This document shows, piece by piece, positions 16,024-24,759 of a DNA stretch of 60,025 nt. The notes below the pieces were generated by a model. The model ran no database searches. It was not told the DNA's origin and was given only the letters and a program-made list of their open reading frames with translations. The DNA lies in the IMG/VR virus record IMGVR_UViG_3300009136_000006, positions 1 to 60,025 of that record; one strand, given 5' to 3'. Each line of letters opens with the position of its first letter. Position 1 is the first letter of the stretch. A program made the position numbers and the translations under genes. This DNA is from a virus.

Positions 16024-18543
16024 ATGGCTACATTAGTAAGTCCAGGCGTAAGTGTAACGGTAACGGATGAAAGTTTTTTCATTCCAGCAGCCGCATCCAC
16101 TGTACCGTTAATTTTTATTGCTACTGCTGCTGAAAAGGTTCAATCTGATGGACTTTCACCGGCGGCTGGTACTTATGAGAACGATGTTGTTCGAACTGTA
16201 ACATCTCTGACACAAAGTCTCGAGTTGTATGGAGTTCCATTATTTCTCGAAGATGCAAGTGGTCAGCAACTTCATGGTGATTCTCGTAACGAATATGGTC
16301 TTTTTGGACTAAACCAATTCTTAGGAATAGGTAACAGAGCTTTCGTAGTTCGCGCAAACGTTAACACAAACGACGATATTGACGCCGTTCGTGATTCTTG
16401 GGACTCCAAGATGACAACTAGCGGAATTACACTTGAAATTCTCGCACAAAACTTTATAAACGAATACAACGATGCAAACGGATTGATTCCAGCAGATTCT
16501 GGATATAAGACAACTATCACAACCAGTGAATTTATTTCATTATCCGAATCAGCAACTTCTGATATTTGGGATCTTAGTACTTTTAGTCCTCTCAGAGAGG
16601 ACTTCTTTGATGATGCCGGTGATCCTTCTTCAGCAACAGCTGGTGAGCAAACAGTTAACATGTCACTTAGTGACCAAGATGAAGTTGCACAAGTAACTCA
16701 GGTTGTTACAAATGGTGACAACAACGCAAATCGTCATGAAGGTAATTACTTTACTCTTCATTCAACAACTACTGATTACTACGTTTGGTATAATCTTAAT
16801 GGTGGTTCACCAGCAACAGTTGATCCTGGCCTTGCTGGATACACTGGCATTCCAGTAACATATGATTTAGATGATTCAGCAACAGTAATTGCTAATAAAA
16901 CTAGAGCAGCAATTAACGCTCTTGGTGGTTCACCATCAGCAGTATTCACAGCGACAAATATTACAAACACTGTAACAATTACTAATGACGTAGCTGGTGA
17001 TGCTACGAATGCAGTTGACGGTGGAGCTTCTCCATCCGAAGCAACTGGTTTCGTAATTACTACAAACACTGAAGGTGTTGACGCAGCAATTTACTCTGCT
17101 GTCGCATCTGGACTTGCGAATGATGCAACAGCATACACAGCAACAATTCTTGTTGATGGTACTGCTAACGTTGTAAGTATCGTAGGTAGCACAGCACAAA
17201 CATACGCTGACGTAATTACACAACTTGATATCAATCTTACTGGCGCAACATCTGCATTAGTATCACAAGGCGGTTCACCTGCGTTGTACGATATCGTTAT
17301 CACAAGCAGCACAACTGGTGCGACTTCTACAATCAGTATTACAGACGGAGCAACGATTCCATTGTTCGCAACATTAACTGATTTTGATAGTTTTGCAGAT
17401 CCTGTTGATGGCGTTTCTCCTGACTCAGCATTACTTGTTTATGCTAACGGATATTCACAACCATCTACTGGAACATATTCTGGTCTTGAAGGAATTGCAA
17501 ATAACTGGACAAGTGGTGGAACAGTATCTGATGAGTGGACACCTGCAGAAGCAGAAGCAACTCTTAATGGCGCGGCTGATGATTTCAAATTTACAGTAGA
17601 ATTTAAGAACGGAACAAGTCTTGGTGCAAACGACTCAGCACGTAGAGCAACTATCGTAACAGCTCTTCAAGCAACAGTCAACAGCAACACAGAAGTTCGT
17701 TCTGAAAACTTTGAATACAACTTGATCCTTTGCCCTGGTTATCACGAATTGGCTGACGAAATGTTAGCTCTTTCAGCGTTCATCAGTAACGAAGCCCTTG
17801 TTATTGGTGAAACACCAATGAACATGGATCCACAAGAAGTGGTTGCATGGGCAGGAACAACTGGACGTCAAAGTTCAACAGATATTGCTTACTACTACCC
17901 ACATTGTGAAGCTTCAAACCTTGACGGAGTAAACGTCTTTGTTGGAGCAAGTGGTACAGCTCTTCGCACATACGCATACAGTGATGAAGTTAGCCAATTG
18001 TGGTTCGCTCCTGCTGGAACACGTCGCGGATTGATTACAGGTGTAACTGAAATTGGTTACGTAACTGGTGATCTTGGATCTGCAACAACAATCGTTCCAT
18101 TGCACGCAAACCTTGGACAACGTGATGACATGTACAAATACTTCACTAACCTCAACCCACTTGTATTCTTCCCAGGAAGAGGATTGTTGGTTTGGGGACA
18201 GAAGACTTCTGCACCAGCAGCAAGTGCTCTTGACCGTGTAAGCGTTTCACGTCTTATTATGTACATCAGACGTCAATTGCGTAAGAATACTTTGGCATTT
18301 GTATTCGAACCAAATGATCAGCTTACAAGAGATAATCTTAAATCAGCTGTTGATGGATTCTTAGGTGACATCGTTATTAAACGAGGACTTTATGACTTTG
18401 CAACAGTTTGTGACGAAAGTAACAACACACCTGATCGTATTGATCGAAACGAAATGTATATTGATGTAGCTCTCAAGCCTGTCAAGGCAGCGGAATTCAT
18501 CTACATACCGATCCGCGTGGTTGCAACAGGTGCAGAGATTTAA
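16024..18543 (+). CDS. 18: Tail sheath protein gp18, with a large insertion
   Basis: An 839-residue protein, about 180 longer than T4 gp18 (659). It forms the contractile sheath. The N-terminus MATLVSPGVSVTVTDESFF and the C-terminal core (about 570-839: LPGYHELADEML-like, RRGLITGV, GLLVWGQKT, SRLIMYIRRQL, PVKAAEFIYIPIRVV) are typical of phage sheath proteins. The excess lies at about residues 215-480 and consists of Ala/Thr/Asp-rich beta modules (TYDLDDSATVIANKTRAAI; ATILVDGTANVVSIVG), probably exposed on the tail surface. AAGGAG precedes ATG 16024. Confidence 0.95.
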   Translation: MATLVSPGVSVTVTDESFFIPAAASTVPLIFIATAAEKVQSDGLSPAAGTYENDVVRTVTSLTQSLELYGVPLFLEDASGQQLHGDSRNEYGLFGLNQFLGIGNRAFVVRANVNTNDDIDAVRDSWDSKMTTSGITLEILAQNFINEYNDANGLIPADSGYKTTITTSEFISLSESATSDIWDLSTFSPLREDFFDDAGDPSSATAGEQTVNMSLSDQDEVAQVTQVVTNGDNNANRHEGNYFTLHSTTTDYYVWYNLNGGSPATVDPGLAGYTGIPVTYDLDDSATVIANKTRAAINALGGSPSAVFTATNITNTVTITNDVAGDATNAVDGGASPSEATGFVITTNTEGVDAAIYSAVASGLANDATAYTATILVDGTANVVSIVGSTAQTYADVITQLDINLTGATSALVSQGGSPALYDIVITSSTTGATSTISITDGATIPLFATLTDFDSFADPVDGVSPDSALLVYANGYSQPSTGTYSGLEGIANNWTSGGTVSDEWTPAEAEATLNGAADDFKFTVEFKNGTSLGANDSARRATIVTALQATVNSNTEVRSENFEYNLILCPGYHELADEMLALSAFISNEALVIGETPMNMDPQEVVAWAGTTGRQSSTDIAYYYPHCEASNLDGVNVFVGASGTALRTYAYSDEVSQLWFAPAGTRRGLITGVTEIGYVTGDLGSATTIVPLHANLGQRDDMYKYFTNLNPLVFFPGRGLLVWGQKTSAPAASALDRVSVSRLIMYIRRQLRKNTLAFVFEPNDQLTRDNLKSAVDGFLGDIVIKRGLYDFATVCDESNNTPDRIDRNEMYIDVALKPVKAAEFIYIPIRVVATGAEI

Positions 18544-18563
18544 TAGAATTCCATACATTTGGA

Positions 18564-18571
18564 TATAAATA
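18564..18571 (+). promoter_or_regulatory. Late promoter (TATAAATA)
   Basis: A perfect TATAAATA, 36 bases before the tail tube gene. Confidence 0.7.
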
Positions 18572-18599
18572 GTTAAAACAGGAAAAGGGAAATATAGAC

Positions 18600-19193
18600 A
18601 TGGCGACAATTAATGACATTGGAATCCCAGGCGTTGGTTCAGGTATTCTTCAACCAAAGCTAAAGAATAAATGGCGAGTAACATTTGCGAACTTAGGTGG
18701 TGGTGTAGATTCACAACCGCTTTCAATGCAAGCAATTACAATGACCCGTCCAACGCTTAACTTTGAAGAAATTCAACTTGATCGTTATAATTCAAGAGCA
18801 TGGGTAGCAGGTAAGCATACATTCGAACCTGTCACACTAACAATTGAAGATGACATTACAGGTACGGCTTCTCAGGTAGTTAACGAACAACTTCAAGCAC
18901 AACAGTGGTTGATCGGAGCAGAAGGACAATGGTTAGCATCAGCAGGTGAAGGTGCAGCATACAAATTTGTATCTTATCTTGATCTTCTTGATGGTAATGA
19001 CCAACCAGTTGAAAAGTGGACACTTGAAGGTTGCTGGTTACAGAACGTCGATTATACTGATTTGGATTACTCAGCAAGTGAAGCAGTTCAAATCACTATG
19101 GCAATTCGTTATGACCACGCCCGTCAGGATATCGGTGGATATTCTAGAGGAGAGGGTGTAGCTACTGGTGGTGCTGGTACAACTCAGAGCTAA
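18600..19193 (+). CDS. 19: Tail tube protein gp19
   Basis: A 197-residue protein (T4 gp19 is 163). It stacks as hexameric rings to form the tail tube inside the sheath. Family-like features are the N-terminal NKWRVTFANLGG, the central FEPVTLTIEDDITG strand pair and the C-terminal NVDYTDLDYSASEAVQITMAIRYDHA. The position directly after the sheath gene is as in T4 (18-19). A Gly/Thr-rich tail of about 20 residues is extra. It has its own late promoter and a strong downstream terminator, consistent with high expression. Confidence 0.93.
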   Translation: MATINDIGIPGVGSGILQPKLKNKWRVTFANLGGGVDSQPLSMQAITMTRPTLNFEEIQLDRYNSRAWVAGKHTFEPVTLTIEDDITGTASQVVNEQLQAQQWLIGAEGQWLASAGEGAAYKFVSYLDLLDGNDQPVEKWTLEGCWLQNVDYTDLDYSASEAVQITMAIRYDHARQDIGGYSRGEGVATGGAGTTQS

Positions 19194-19256
19194 ATAACAG
19201 GGAGTACACGGAAGTAACGCCAGATAAGGACATATGGCGACATGGACGTAAAATTT

Positions 19257-19286
19257 AAAAAGAGGAATTTTTATTCCTCTTTTTTA
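19257..19286 (+). terminator. Rho-independent terminator after gp19
   Basis: AAAAAGAGGAAT and ATTCCTCTTTTT form a 12-bp stem with a four-base T loop, followed by further T. The symmetry means it could also act on the minus strand. Confidence 0.85.
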
Positions 19287-19315
19287 TTGCGTGTGTGTTT
19301 TTTAAGTTTACTACT

Positions 19316-19323
19316 CATAAATA
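19316..19323 (+). promoter_or_regulatory. Late promoter (CATAAATA)
   Basis: CATAAATA 30 bases before the tube-like gene. Confidence 0.6.
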
Positions 19324-19352
19324 CACTGAAACGACAATAGGAGTTTATAACA

Positions 19353-20651
19353 GTGGCATTAGATCCCAGAAGATTTTTAGTAGCGAATTGTTCTAAAGAC
19401 AGAGCTTCACATATTAAGAAAACAACAGAAGCGAACATTTTCAATGACACAGCAAGACTTGTTGGTGGACTTGAAGGATTGGGTGATGTAAGTGAAGGAC
19501 TTCGTGCGTTGACAGGAGTATCTGATGTCATCGGTCTCGGCGGCGCAAGTCCGTTACCCGAAGGAAGTTCAACAGAACTCGGTGGTGATTTTGTTTTAAC
19601 TGAAGTTGCAATAAATCCTCGTGCCATTAGACAAAATGCTTCATTAAGTCCGGATGTTGTCAACAGAGGTGTTGGCGCAGCGGAACAGGTTTGGGAACAG
19701 GTTGAAGCTGGTAATTACAATGACATTACTGATCTTCCACAAGCAGCCGCAGATTTATTAAACTTAAAGACGTTTGCTGATAAAATCTTCACACCAACGT
19801 CAGGCGTATCACAACCAGATAGCATTTATTGTCAAGCATCTCCGTATGCGATGGATTTGATAGCTCGTCCTCCTAAAAATAAATTTATGTTCATTGTGCA
19901 GTTCAACTTCAGCCCTGCATATGAACAGTTAGGCGAAAGACTTAAAACGTTTACTTTTGTGGTAAAACAAAGCGATCGTCCGACCGTTGCATTTGATTAT
20001 GAAGAAGTTAATCTGTATAACTTCAAAACAAAAGCAATCAAGAGATCTACGTATAATCCAATAAATATGAGATTCTATGATGATCAATCGAATGAAGTAA
20101 TGCAATTCTATAACTCTTATCTTCGTGCAATGGTTCCAGTATCTAATATGTCACGTGATCAACAAACATTACTTGAGACTTCAGGATTGGCTTTTGAACA
20201 ACTAAATCAAGGAGCAGCACTTGGTGTTCCTACTCATCCATATTCAGCATCTGTAGGTCCACTCTTAGACAACGAGAAAACTGTACTTAAAGAAGTAACA
20301 CTGTATCATGTATTTGGTAATGGACACCTGTTAAACGTATACAGATTCCTCTCACCCAAGATTATGGAGCTGCAACTCGATGAGTTAAATATGGCTGATT
20401 CTGGTGAAGGAAACGAAATAGCATTACAGTTATCATATGATGCATTATACATTGAAGCTAATCAATCTACAAACGTTGGACTTAATCCAGAAACAAACAT
20501 CGAACATCTTACTCGTGGCGGTAATTATCCGTTACATTACATCAATCCTAAGAATGAGAAACCGCCTAGTGACTCTATTCCGTTTGGTAATGATGCGACT
20601 GAAAGTACTAACACAGAACTTCTGTCTCAACGAGATTTCTTTGATTTTTAA
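19353..20651 (+). CDS. Tail-tube-like structural protein, candidate baseplate tube cap (gp48/54-like)
   Basis: A 432-residue protein. The first 150 residues are a Gly/Asp-rich helical region. From about residue 170 the chain follows the tube-type pattern seen in virion proteins of marine T4-like phages: RPPKNKFMFIVQFNFSP, TFVVKQSDRPTVAFDYEEVNLYNF, YNPINMRFYDDQSNEV, then LYHVFGNGHLLNVYRFLSPKIMELQLDELNMAD. T4 gp48 and gp54 share the tube fold and initiate tube assembly on the baseplate, so that role is plausible here, but another tail protein is possible. The start GTG at 19353 has AGGAG upstream. Confidence 0.6.
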   Translation: MALDPRRFLVANCSKDRASHIKKTTEANIFNDTARLVGGLEGLGDVSEGLRALTGVSDVIGLGGASPLPEGSSTELGGDFVLTEVAINPRAIRQNASLSPDVVNRGVGAAEQVWEQVEAGNYNDITDLPQAAADLLNLKTFADKIFTPTSGVSQPDSIYCQASPYAMDLIARPPKNKFMFIVQFNFSPAYEQLGERLKTFTFVVKQSDRPTVAFDYEEVNLYNFKTKAIKRSTYNPINMRFYDDQSNEVMQFYNSYLRAMVPVSNMSRDQQTLLETSGLAFEQLNQGAALGVPTHPYSASVGPLLDNEKTVLKEVTLYHVFGNGHLLNVYRFLSPKIMELQLDELNMADSGEGNEIALQLSYDALYIEANQSTNVGLNPETNIEHLTRGGNYPLHYINPKNEKPPSDSIPFGNDATESTNTELLSQRDFFDF

Positions 20652-20657
20652 TAAGCT

Positions 20658-21095
20658 ATGGCGAGAAATTTCAAACAAGGGTACTACCAGCCGAAAAATA
20701 CTGATAAATACACTGGCGACTTAAATAAAATAATTTATCGTTCGTCGTGGGAATTAACGTTTATGCAGTTCCTTGATAACAACCCCAGCATACATCGTTG
20801 GGCATCGGAACCGTTTCCAATTCCGTACGTTAAACCAACTACGGGTCGGGTGCATCGTTACTTTCCTGATTTTTTTGTTGAATACCTTGATAAAGATGGT
20901 AACGCGAAAAAAGAAATAATTGAAGTTAAACCAGCACAACAAACAAGGAGAACTCGTTCGCGCAATCCAAAGACTAAATTGTATGAAGATATTACATACG
21001 CAATTAATATCGCAAAGTGGCAGGCTGCAAAACAGTTTTGTGACGATAACGATATAACTTTTAGGATTTTAACAGAGAACGAAATATACAAATGA
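20658..21095 (+). CDS. 4: Head completion protein gp4 (nuclease-like)
   Basis: A 145-residue protein (T4 gp4 is 150). It has a PD-(D/E)xK-type, TnsA-like nuclease fold: YRSSWELTFMQFLDNNPSIHRWASEP, then HRYFPDFFVEY (the acidic D) and KEIIEVKP (ExK) followed by a WQAAKQFC helix. In T4, gp4 completes filled heads before tail joining. It sits six bases after the tube-like gene, and its stop overlaps the start of gp16. A GATAAATA element at 20703-20710 inside the gene could give extra late transcription of the terminase genes. Confidence 0.88.
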   Translation: MARNFKQGYYQPKNTDKYTGDLNKIIYRSSWELTFMQFLDNNPSIHRWASEPFPIPYVKPTTGRVHRYFPDFFVEYLDKDGNAKKEIIEVKPAQQTRRTRSRNPKTKLYEDITYAINIAKWQAAKQFCDDNDITFRILTENEIYK

Positions 21096-21553
21096 GCGAA
21101 ACAAAAGAAGTAACACACCCATTAGAAGCGGCTTTTAACATCGAGGAAGGAACAACGATTGTTGAGTATGAAGAACCTACATCAACAGCACTTGTTAAGC
21201 ACGAAGAATATGATAAGAAAGATGTTGAAATTGAAGATCAATTTCAGGAAGTGTACGACAAGGCAATGGACGCGTTTGAAGCGCAGTCAGATATTACAGA
21301 ACAAGTAGAAGGAAAGTACGCAGCAAGAAATGCTGAAGTTGCGTCAGTCTTCCTAAATACAGCATTGAATGCTGCTAAAGAAAAAGGTGGACAGAAAAGC
21401 AATAAAGACAAATTAGCATTAGCAAAAAAGAATGTTGGAACACCAGATACGGTTAATAATAATTTAATTATGGATCGTAATGATTTAATTAGAATGCTCA
21501 ACGGTGAAGAAGATGCACCGATAAAGGATATTACCAATGAAGATGAAGCTTAA
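21092..21553 (+). CDS. 16: Terminase small subunit gp16
   Basis: A 153-residue protein (T4 gp16 is 164). It recognises DNA and regulates the large subunit during packaging. The layout fits the family: an acidic N-terminus starting with HPLEAAFNIE, a central coiled-coil oligomerisation region (about 45-105), and a C-terminal helix NNLIMDRNDLIRMLNG. The start overlaps the end of gp4 by four bases (ATGA), and the end overlaps the next gene by 17 bases. The neighbouring large terminase supports the call. Confidence 0.82.
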   Translation: MSETKEVTHPLEAAFNIEEGTTIVEYEEPTSTALVKHEEYDKKDVEIEDQFQEVYDKAMDAFEAQSDITEQVEGKYAARNAEVASVFLNTALNAAKEKGGQKSNKDKLALAKKNVGTPDTVNNNLIMDRNDLIRMLNGEEDAPIKDITNEDEA

Positions 21554-23006
21554 TTTACATAAACAAATTGACTTGTTAGCAGAAGTCAAAATGAATGATG
21601 CTGAGTTGTTAAAACCAAATGCTACGACTGGTGATCAACGTATTGATATTTTGTTAAAACGTATTCAAGCAGGTCAGCCTGTTGAGTTAAATAATGGTAA
21701 ATCTATTATTATTGATAAAGTCAAATCAAAAGCATTTATCAACATTCTAAAACTGGATGACGAAGATGATATAATCGACGGTCTTAAACAAGGAAACAAA
21801 TATTTAGATCTCATTGCTGACAAAGAAGGAAACACATACAAACTTACTGATTTGTCAAAGGCAGATTATTTTGGTGGTGGAGCTGGTTCGATGAAACCAA
21901 CTGCTACTTCAACTGCTCATCAAGAATCAGCACAAGCAATGGCAATCGCTGTTGCAGTTATGCTTAGAAGAAAATTAAAACCTGAAGATTTGACTGAAGA
22001 AAATTTTAAAAAGGCTGCAGCAAAATATGATGTAGATTCTTCTGTGAAGGATGCACTCGCAGTTATAACAAATCCAAATTGGGTTAAGAGTCTTGTTAAT
22101 ACTACAAATGAACTTCGCGGTGAAATTAATCTTGGTGGTAAAGTAATCCATCGTGGATCGAGTTGGGTTAAAGAACTTGAAGGAAAGTTCAATGAAGTTA
22201 ACAAAGACGAAGCAGGTCGAATTTTTCCAGGAAAAGATAAATGGAATCCAGCTGATATATGGCTTGTTAAAAAAGGAACCAAACTTCCAGACAATATCAA
22301 AAACTTACAGGCACTCAATGCTTGGATAGAGAAGATGTTTGAAGAAGACAAAATCGTTGGTGTCTCGTTGAAACAAACTCCTAAAGGTACACAATCAAAA
22401 ATATATAACCTTGGAAATGATATCGATGATCTTCTTAATATTTCAATCACCGATTTGCTTGTTTCTAAAACTAACAAATTGTTCCGAAGCAAAGATGCAT
22501 CAATTATGTTTGAACAAGCACCACTCTCTAGTCTAATAAACGAAAAGGCAAACGAATTTGTTGTTCGATCTTTTAAGGCACAAGACAATGTTGCTGGAGA
22601 AATTTCCGGCAGATATGCTGCAGGTGGTAAGATTGGCTTTGGACTTGTAAATCGTATTCTTTCTAGTATGAACCTCGATCAAGTTACTCATCGTAATGAT
22701 CTAAGACCATTGCTCGATAAAAAGAATAAAGACGATAAAGAAAAGTATTACAAAAAGATTTTTAATAAAATCATTGCAATGGCTAAGACGATAGATCCAG
22801 CAGTTGCGAGTGCAGCAAAGAAAGATTTTTCAAACCTTGCTAAAACATTAGACTTTAATCGTCTTGCTACAAAATATCAAGCTGTTGAAACATTAGCAAT
22901 TATCAAAGCTGCACCAAAGAAGAAACAAGAAGAGTTTATTCAAAAGGTTGTTCAATACGCAAGTAGTCGCTCTGATCTGTCATCGGTATACATCAAAGTG
23001 TGGTAA
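21537..23006 (+). CDS. Unknown protein between the terminase genes, PD-(D/E)xK-like motif
   Basis: A 489-residue protein, not present between genes 16 and 17 of T4. Visible candidate active-site elements are HQESAQAMAIAVA (Glu130), KWNPADIW (Asp240) and VGVSLKQ (Ser277-Leu-Lys279). The order E...D...(S/E)xK is that of PD-(D/E)xK nucleases. The C-terminal half is Lys-rich and helical, ending in YIKVW. It overlaps gp16 by 17 bases and ends 30 before gp17, so it is expressed with the packaging machinery. A nuclease role in packaging or head protection is an inference. ATG 21537 and 21543 are both possible starts. Confidence 0.72.
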   Translation: MKMKLNLHKQIDLLAEVKMNDAELLKPNATTGDQRIDILLKRIQAGQPVELNNGKSIIIDKVKSKAFINILKLDDEDDIIDGLKQGNKYLDLIADKEGNTYKLTDLSKADYFGGGAGSMKPTATSTAHQESAQAMAIAVAVMLRRKLKPEDLTEENFKKAAAKYDVDSSVKDALAVITNPNWVKSLVNTTNELRGEINLGGKVIHRGSSWVKELEGKFNEVNKDEAGRIFPGKDKWNPADIWLVKKGTKLPDNIKNLQALNAWIEKMFEEDKIVGVSLKQTPKGTQSKIYNLGNDIDDLLNISITDLLVSKTNKLFRSKDASIMFEQAPLSSLINEKANEFVVRSFKAQDNVAGEISGRYAAGGKIGFGLVNRILSSMNLDQVTHRNDLRPLLDKKNKDDKEKYYKKIFNKIIAMAKTIDPAVASAAKKDFSNLAKTLDFNRLATKYQAVETLAIIKAAPKKKQEEFIQKVVQYASSRSDLSSVYIKVW

Positions 23007-23022
23007 CTCCTTCATTTCTGCC

Positions 23023-23030
23023 CCTAAATA
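23023..23030 (+). promoter_or_regulatory. Possible late promoter (CCTAAATA)
   Basis: CCTAAATA only seven bases before the terminase start. It deviates from TATAAATA at the first two bases. Weak. Confidence 0.3.
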
Positions 23031-23036
23031 ATAATT

Positions 23037-24614
23037 ATGGGCAAGAAGCGAAACGACAAAATCAAAAGAGCAAATCAGGAAACTGAATTTACTCCCGAAC
23101 AAGTACTCGAACTTAAAAAGTGTACGGAAGATCCTGTATACTTTGCAAAAACTTATGTAAAAATTCAGCATCCAAAAAAAGGTGCTATACCTTTTCATCT
23201 ATACGATTATCAGATTGAAATGATGCGTGCGTTTATGGAGAATCGATACAATGTTATCCTTTCTGCTCGACAAACTGGTAAGTCCATCACCTCTGCTATA
23301 TACATTCTTTGGTTTGCAATATTCAACTTCGATAAAACGATTCTAATAGCGTCAAACAAAAACAAAGGTGCGATGGAAATGATTCGTCGTATTCGTTACG
23401 CATATGAAAATCTTCCTGTGTGGCTTAAACCTGGTGTTATGGATGATGGATGGAACAAGCACAGCATAGCATTTGATAATGATTCAAGAATAGACTCAAC
23501 AGCAACTTCCGAAGATTCTGGTCGTGGTGATTCTTTGTCATTGTTGTACTTAGACGAATTCGCGTTTGTTAAGGACAATATACAGGATGAGTTTTGGACT
23601 TCCATTTTGCCTACATTGTCAACAGGTGGTAGCTGTATTATGTCATCTACACCAAATGGAGATTCAGATCTATTTGCAACACTATGGCGTTCAGCAAATG
23701 TTAATAAGGAAATGTCTTTTGAAGATGAAGAGACTGGTGAAATTCAGAACTTAACATTTACTCCGATGCACATTAAATGGGATCAGCCGCCTGGCAGAAA
23801 CGAACAATTCAAAAAACAACAAATTGCTCTTATTGGTGAGCAGAAATGGAGACAGGAATATCTTTGTGAATTCTTATCTTCTGATGCGTTGTTAATTGAT
23901 TCTGTTGTATTGTCACAGATGACTCCTTTCGTTGAAAAGATTATTCCAGTTTTCGAGAAGCGTGGTGTTAAATTTTACCACCAAATAAAACCTGGCGGGA
24001 CATATCTCATAGGAGTAGATCCAGCAACTGGAACAGGAGAAGACTTTAGTGTTATTCAAATATTTAATTTTCCTGAATTAGATCAAGTTGCCGAGTACAG
24101 ATCAAACTCGATGTCGTCACCGGAAATGTATAAGATGTTGAAAAACATTATTCTGTTTTTGGAACAGAGACAATGCAACATTTACTTTTCCGTTGAAAAT
24201 AATGGTGTCGGTGAGGGAATAATATCATTGTACGAAGCAGATGAAAATCCTCCAGAACTATCTGAATTTGTTTCTGAAGAGGGAGCAAAACGAAGAGGGT
24301 TTACTACAACGCGAAAAACAAAAATGCGTGCTTGTCTTAGTATGAAAGAGATGATTGAAAAAAGCACACTTCAAGTAAATTCAAAGGTGTTGTTGCAGGA
24401 ATTAAAAACATTCACAAGAAAAGGTCGTTCGTATGAAGCACAGCGTGGAAGTACTGATGACAGCATTTCAGCAATACTAATCGTCATTCGAATTCTCGAG
24501 GAAATTGCGACATATGAACAAGAGGCATACGATAAATTGTATGCAATGGACGATGATGATGAGTGGGGTCGTGGCGGTGGTGAAGATGACGGTCCAATGC
24601 CAATGTCGTTTTAA
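23037..24614 (+). CDS. 17: Terminase large subunit gp17
   Basis: A 525-residue packaging ATPase and nuclease (T4 gp17 is 610; the N-terminal lead is shorter here). The ATPase domain has the Walker A variant SARQTGKS (residues 76-83), Walker B LLYLDE (Asp173-Glu174) and the coupling motif MSSTPNG near 202-208. The nuclease domain begins with GVDPATGTGEDFSVIQ (Asp328), continues with FSVENNGVGEG, and ends with the metal-binding STDDSISA. It docks on the gp20 portal and cuts concatemeric DNA. No clear ribosome site precedes ATG 23037. Confidence 0.97.
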   Translation: MGKKRNDKIKRANQETEFTPEQVLELKKCTEDPVYFAKTYVKIQHPKKGAIPFHLYDYQIEMMRAFMENRYNVILSARQTGKSITSAIYILWFAIFNFDKTILIASNKNKGAMEMIRRIRYAYENLPVWLKPGVMDDGWNKHSIAFDNDSRIDSTATSEDSGRGDSLSLLYLDEFAFVKDNIQDEFWTSILPTLSTGGSCIMSSTPNGDSDLFATLWRSANVNKEMSFEDEETGEIQNLTFTPMHIKWDQPPGRNEQFKKQQIALIGEQKWRQEYLCEFLSSDALLIDSVVLSQMTPFVEKIIPVFEKRGVKFYHQIKPGGTYLIGVDPATGTGEDFSVIQIFNFPELDQVAEYRSNSMSSPEMYKMLKNIILFLEQRQCNIYFSVENNGVGEGIISLYEADENPPELSEFVSEEGAKRRGFTTTRKTKMRACLSMKEMIEKSTLQVNSKVLLQELKTFTRKGRSYEAQRGSTDDSISAILIVIRILEEIATYEQEAYDKLYAMDDDDEWGRGGGEDDGPMPMSF

Positions 24615-24706
24615 TAGGTTAATTTCACTAACTTGTTGATTTGTGGGGAGTTTCCTAATTTTATCTATAGGGCCGTAACTCTTTGATTTATAAGGGATTA
24701 TTATTG

Positions 24707-24735
24707 TTGACTTTAGGGGCAAATTATAGTATAAT
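24707..24735 (+). promoter_or_regulatory. Early sigma70-like promoter
   Basis: TTGACT (24707-24712) and TATAAT (24730-24735) with 17-base spacing. AATATA-CC-TATATT (24733-24746) forms a dyad over the end of the -10 box. Confidence 0.8.
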
Positions 24736-24759
24736 ATACCTATATTAAGGAATATTACT

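Noticed and set aside
21920-22588. A 222-codon open frame on the minus strand
   Set aside because: It is antisense to the terminase-region 489-residue gene, Ser/Phe-rich as expected of a shadow frame, has no ribosome site, and opposes the operon direction.
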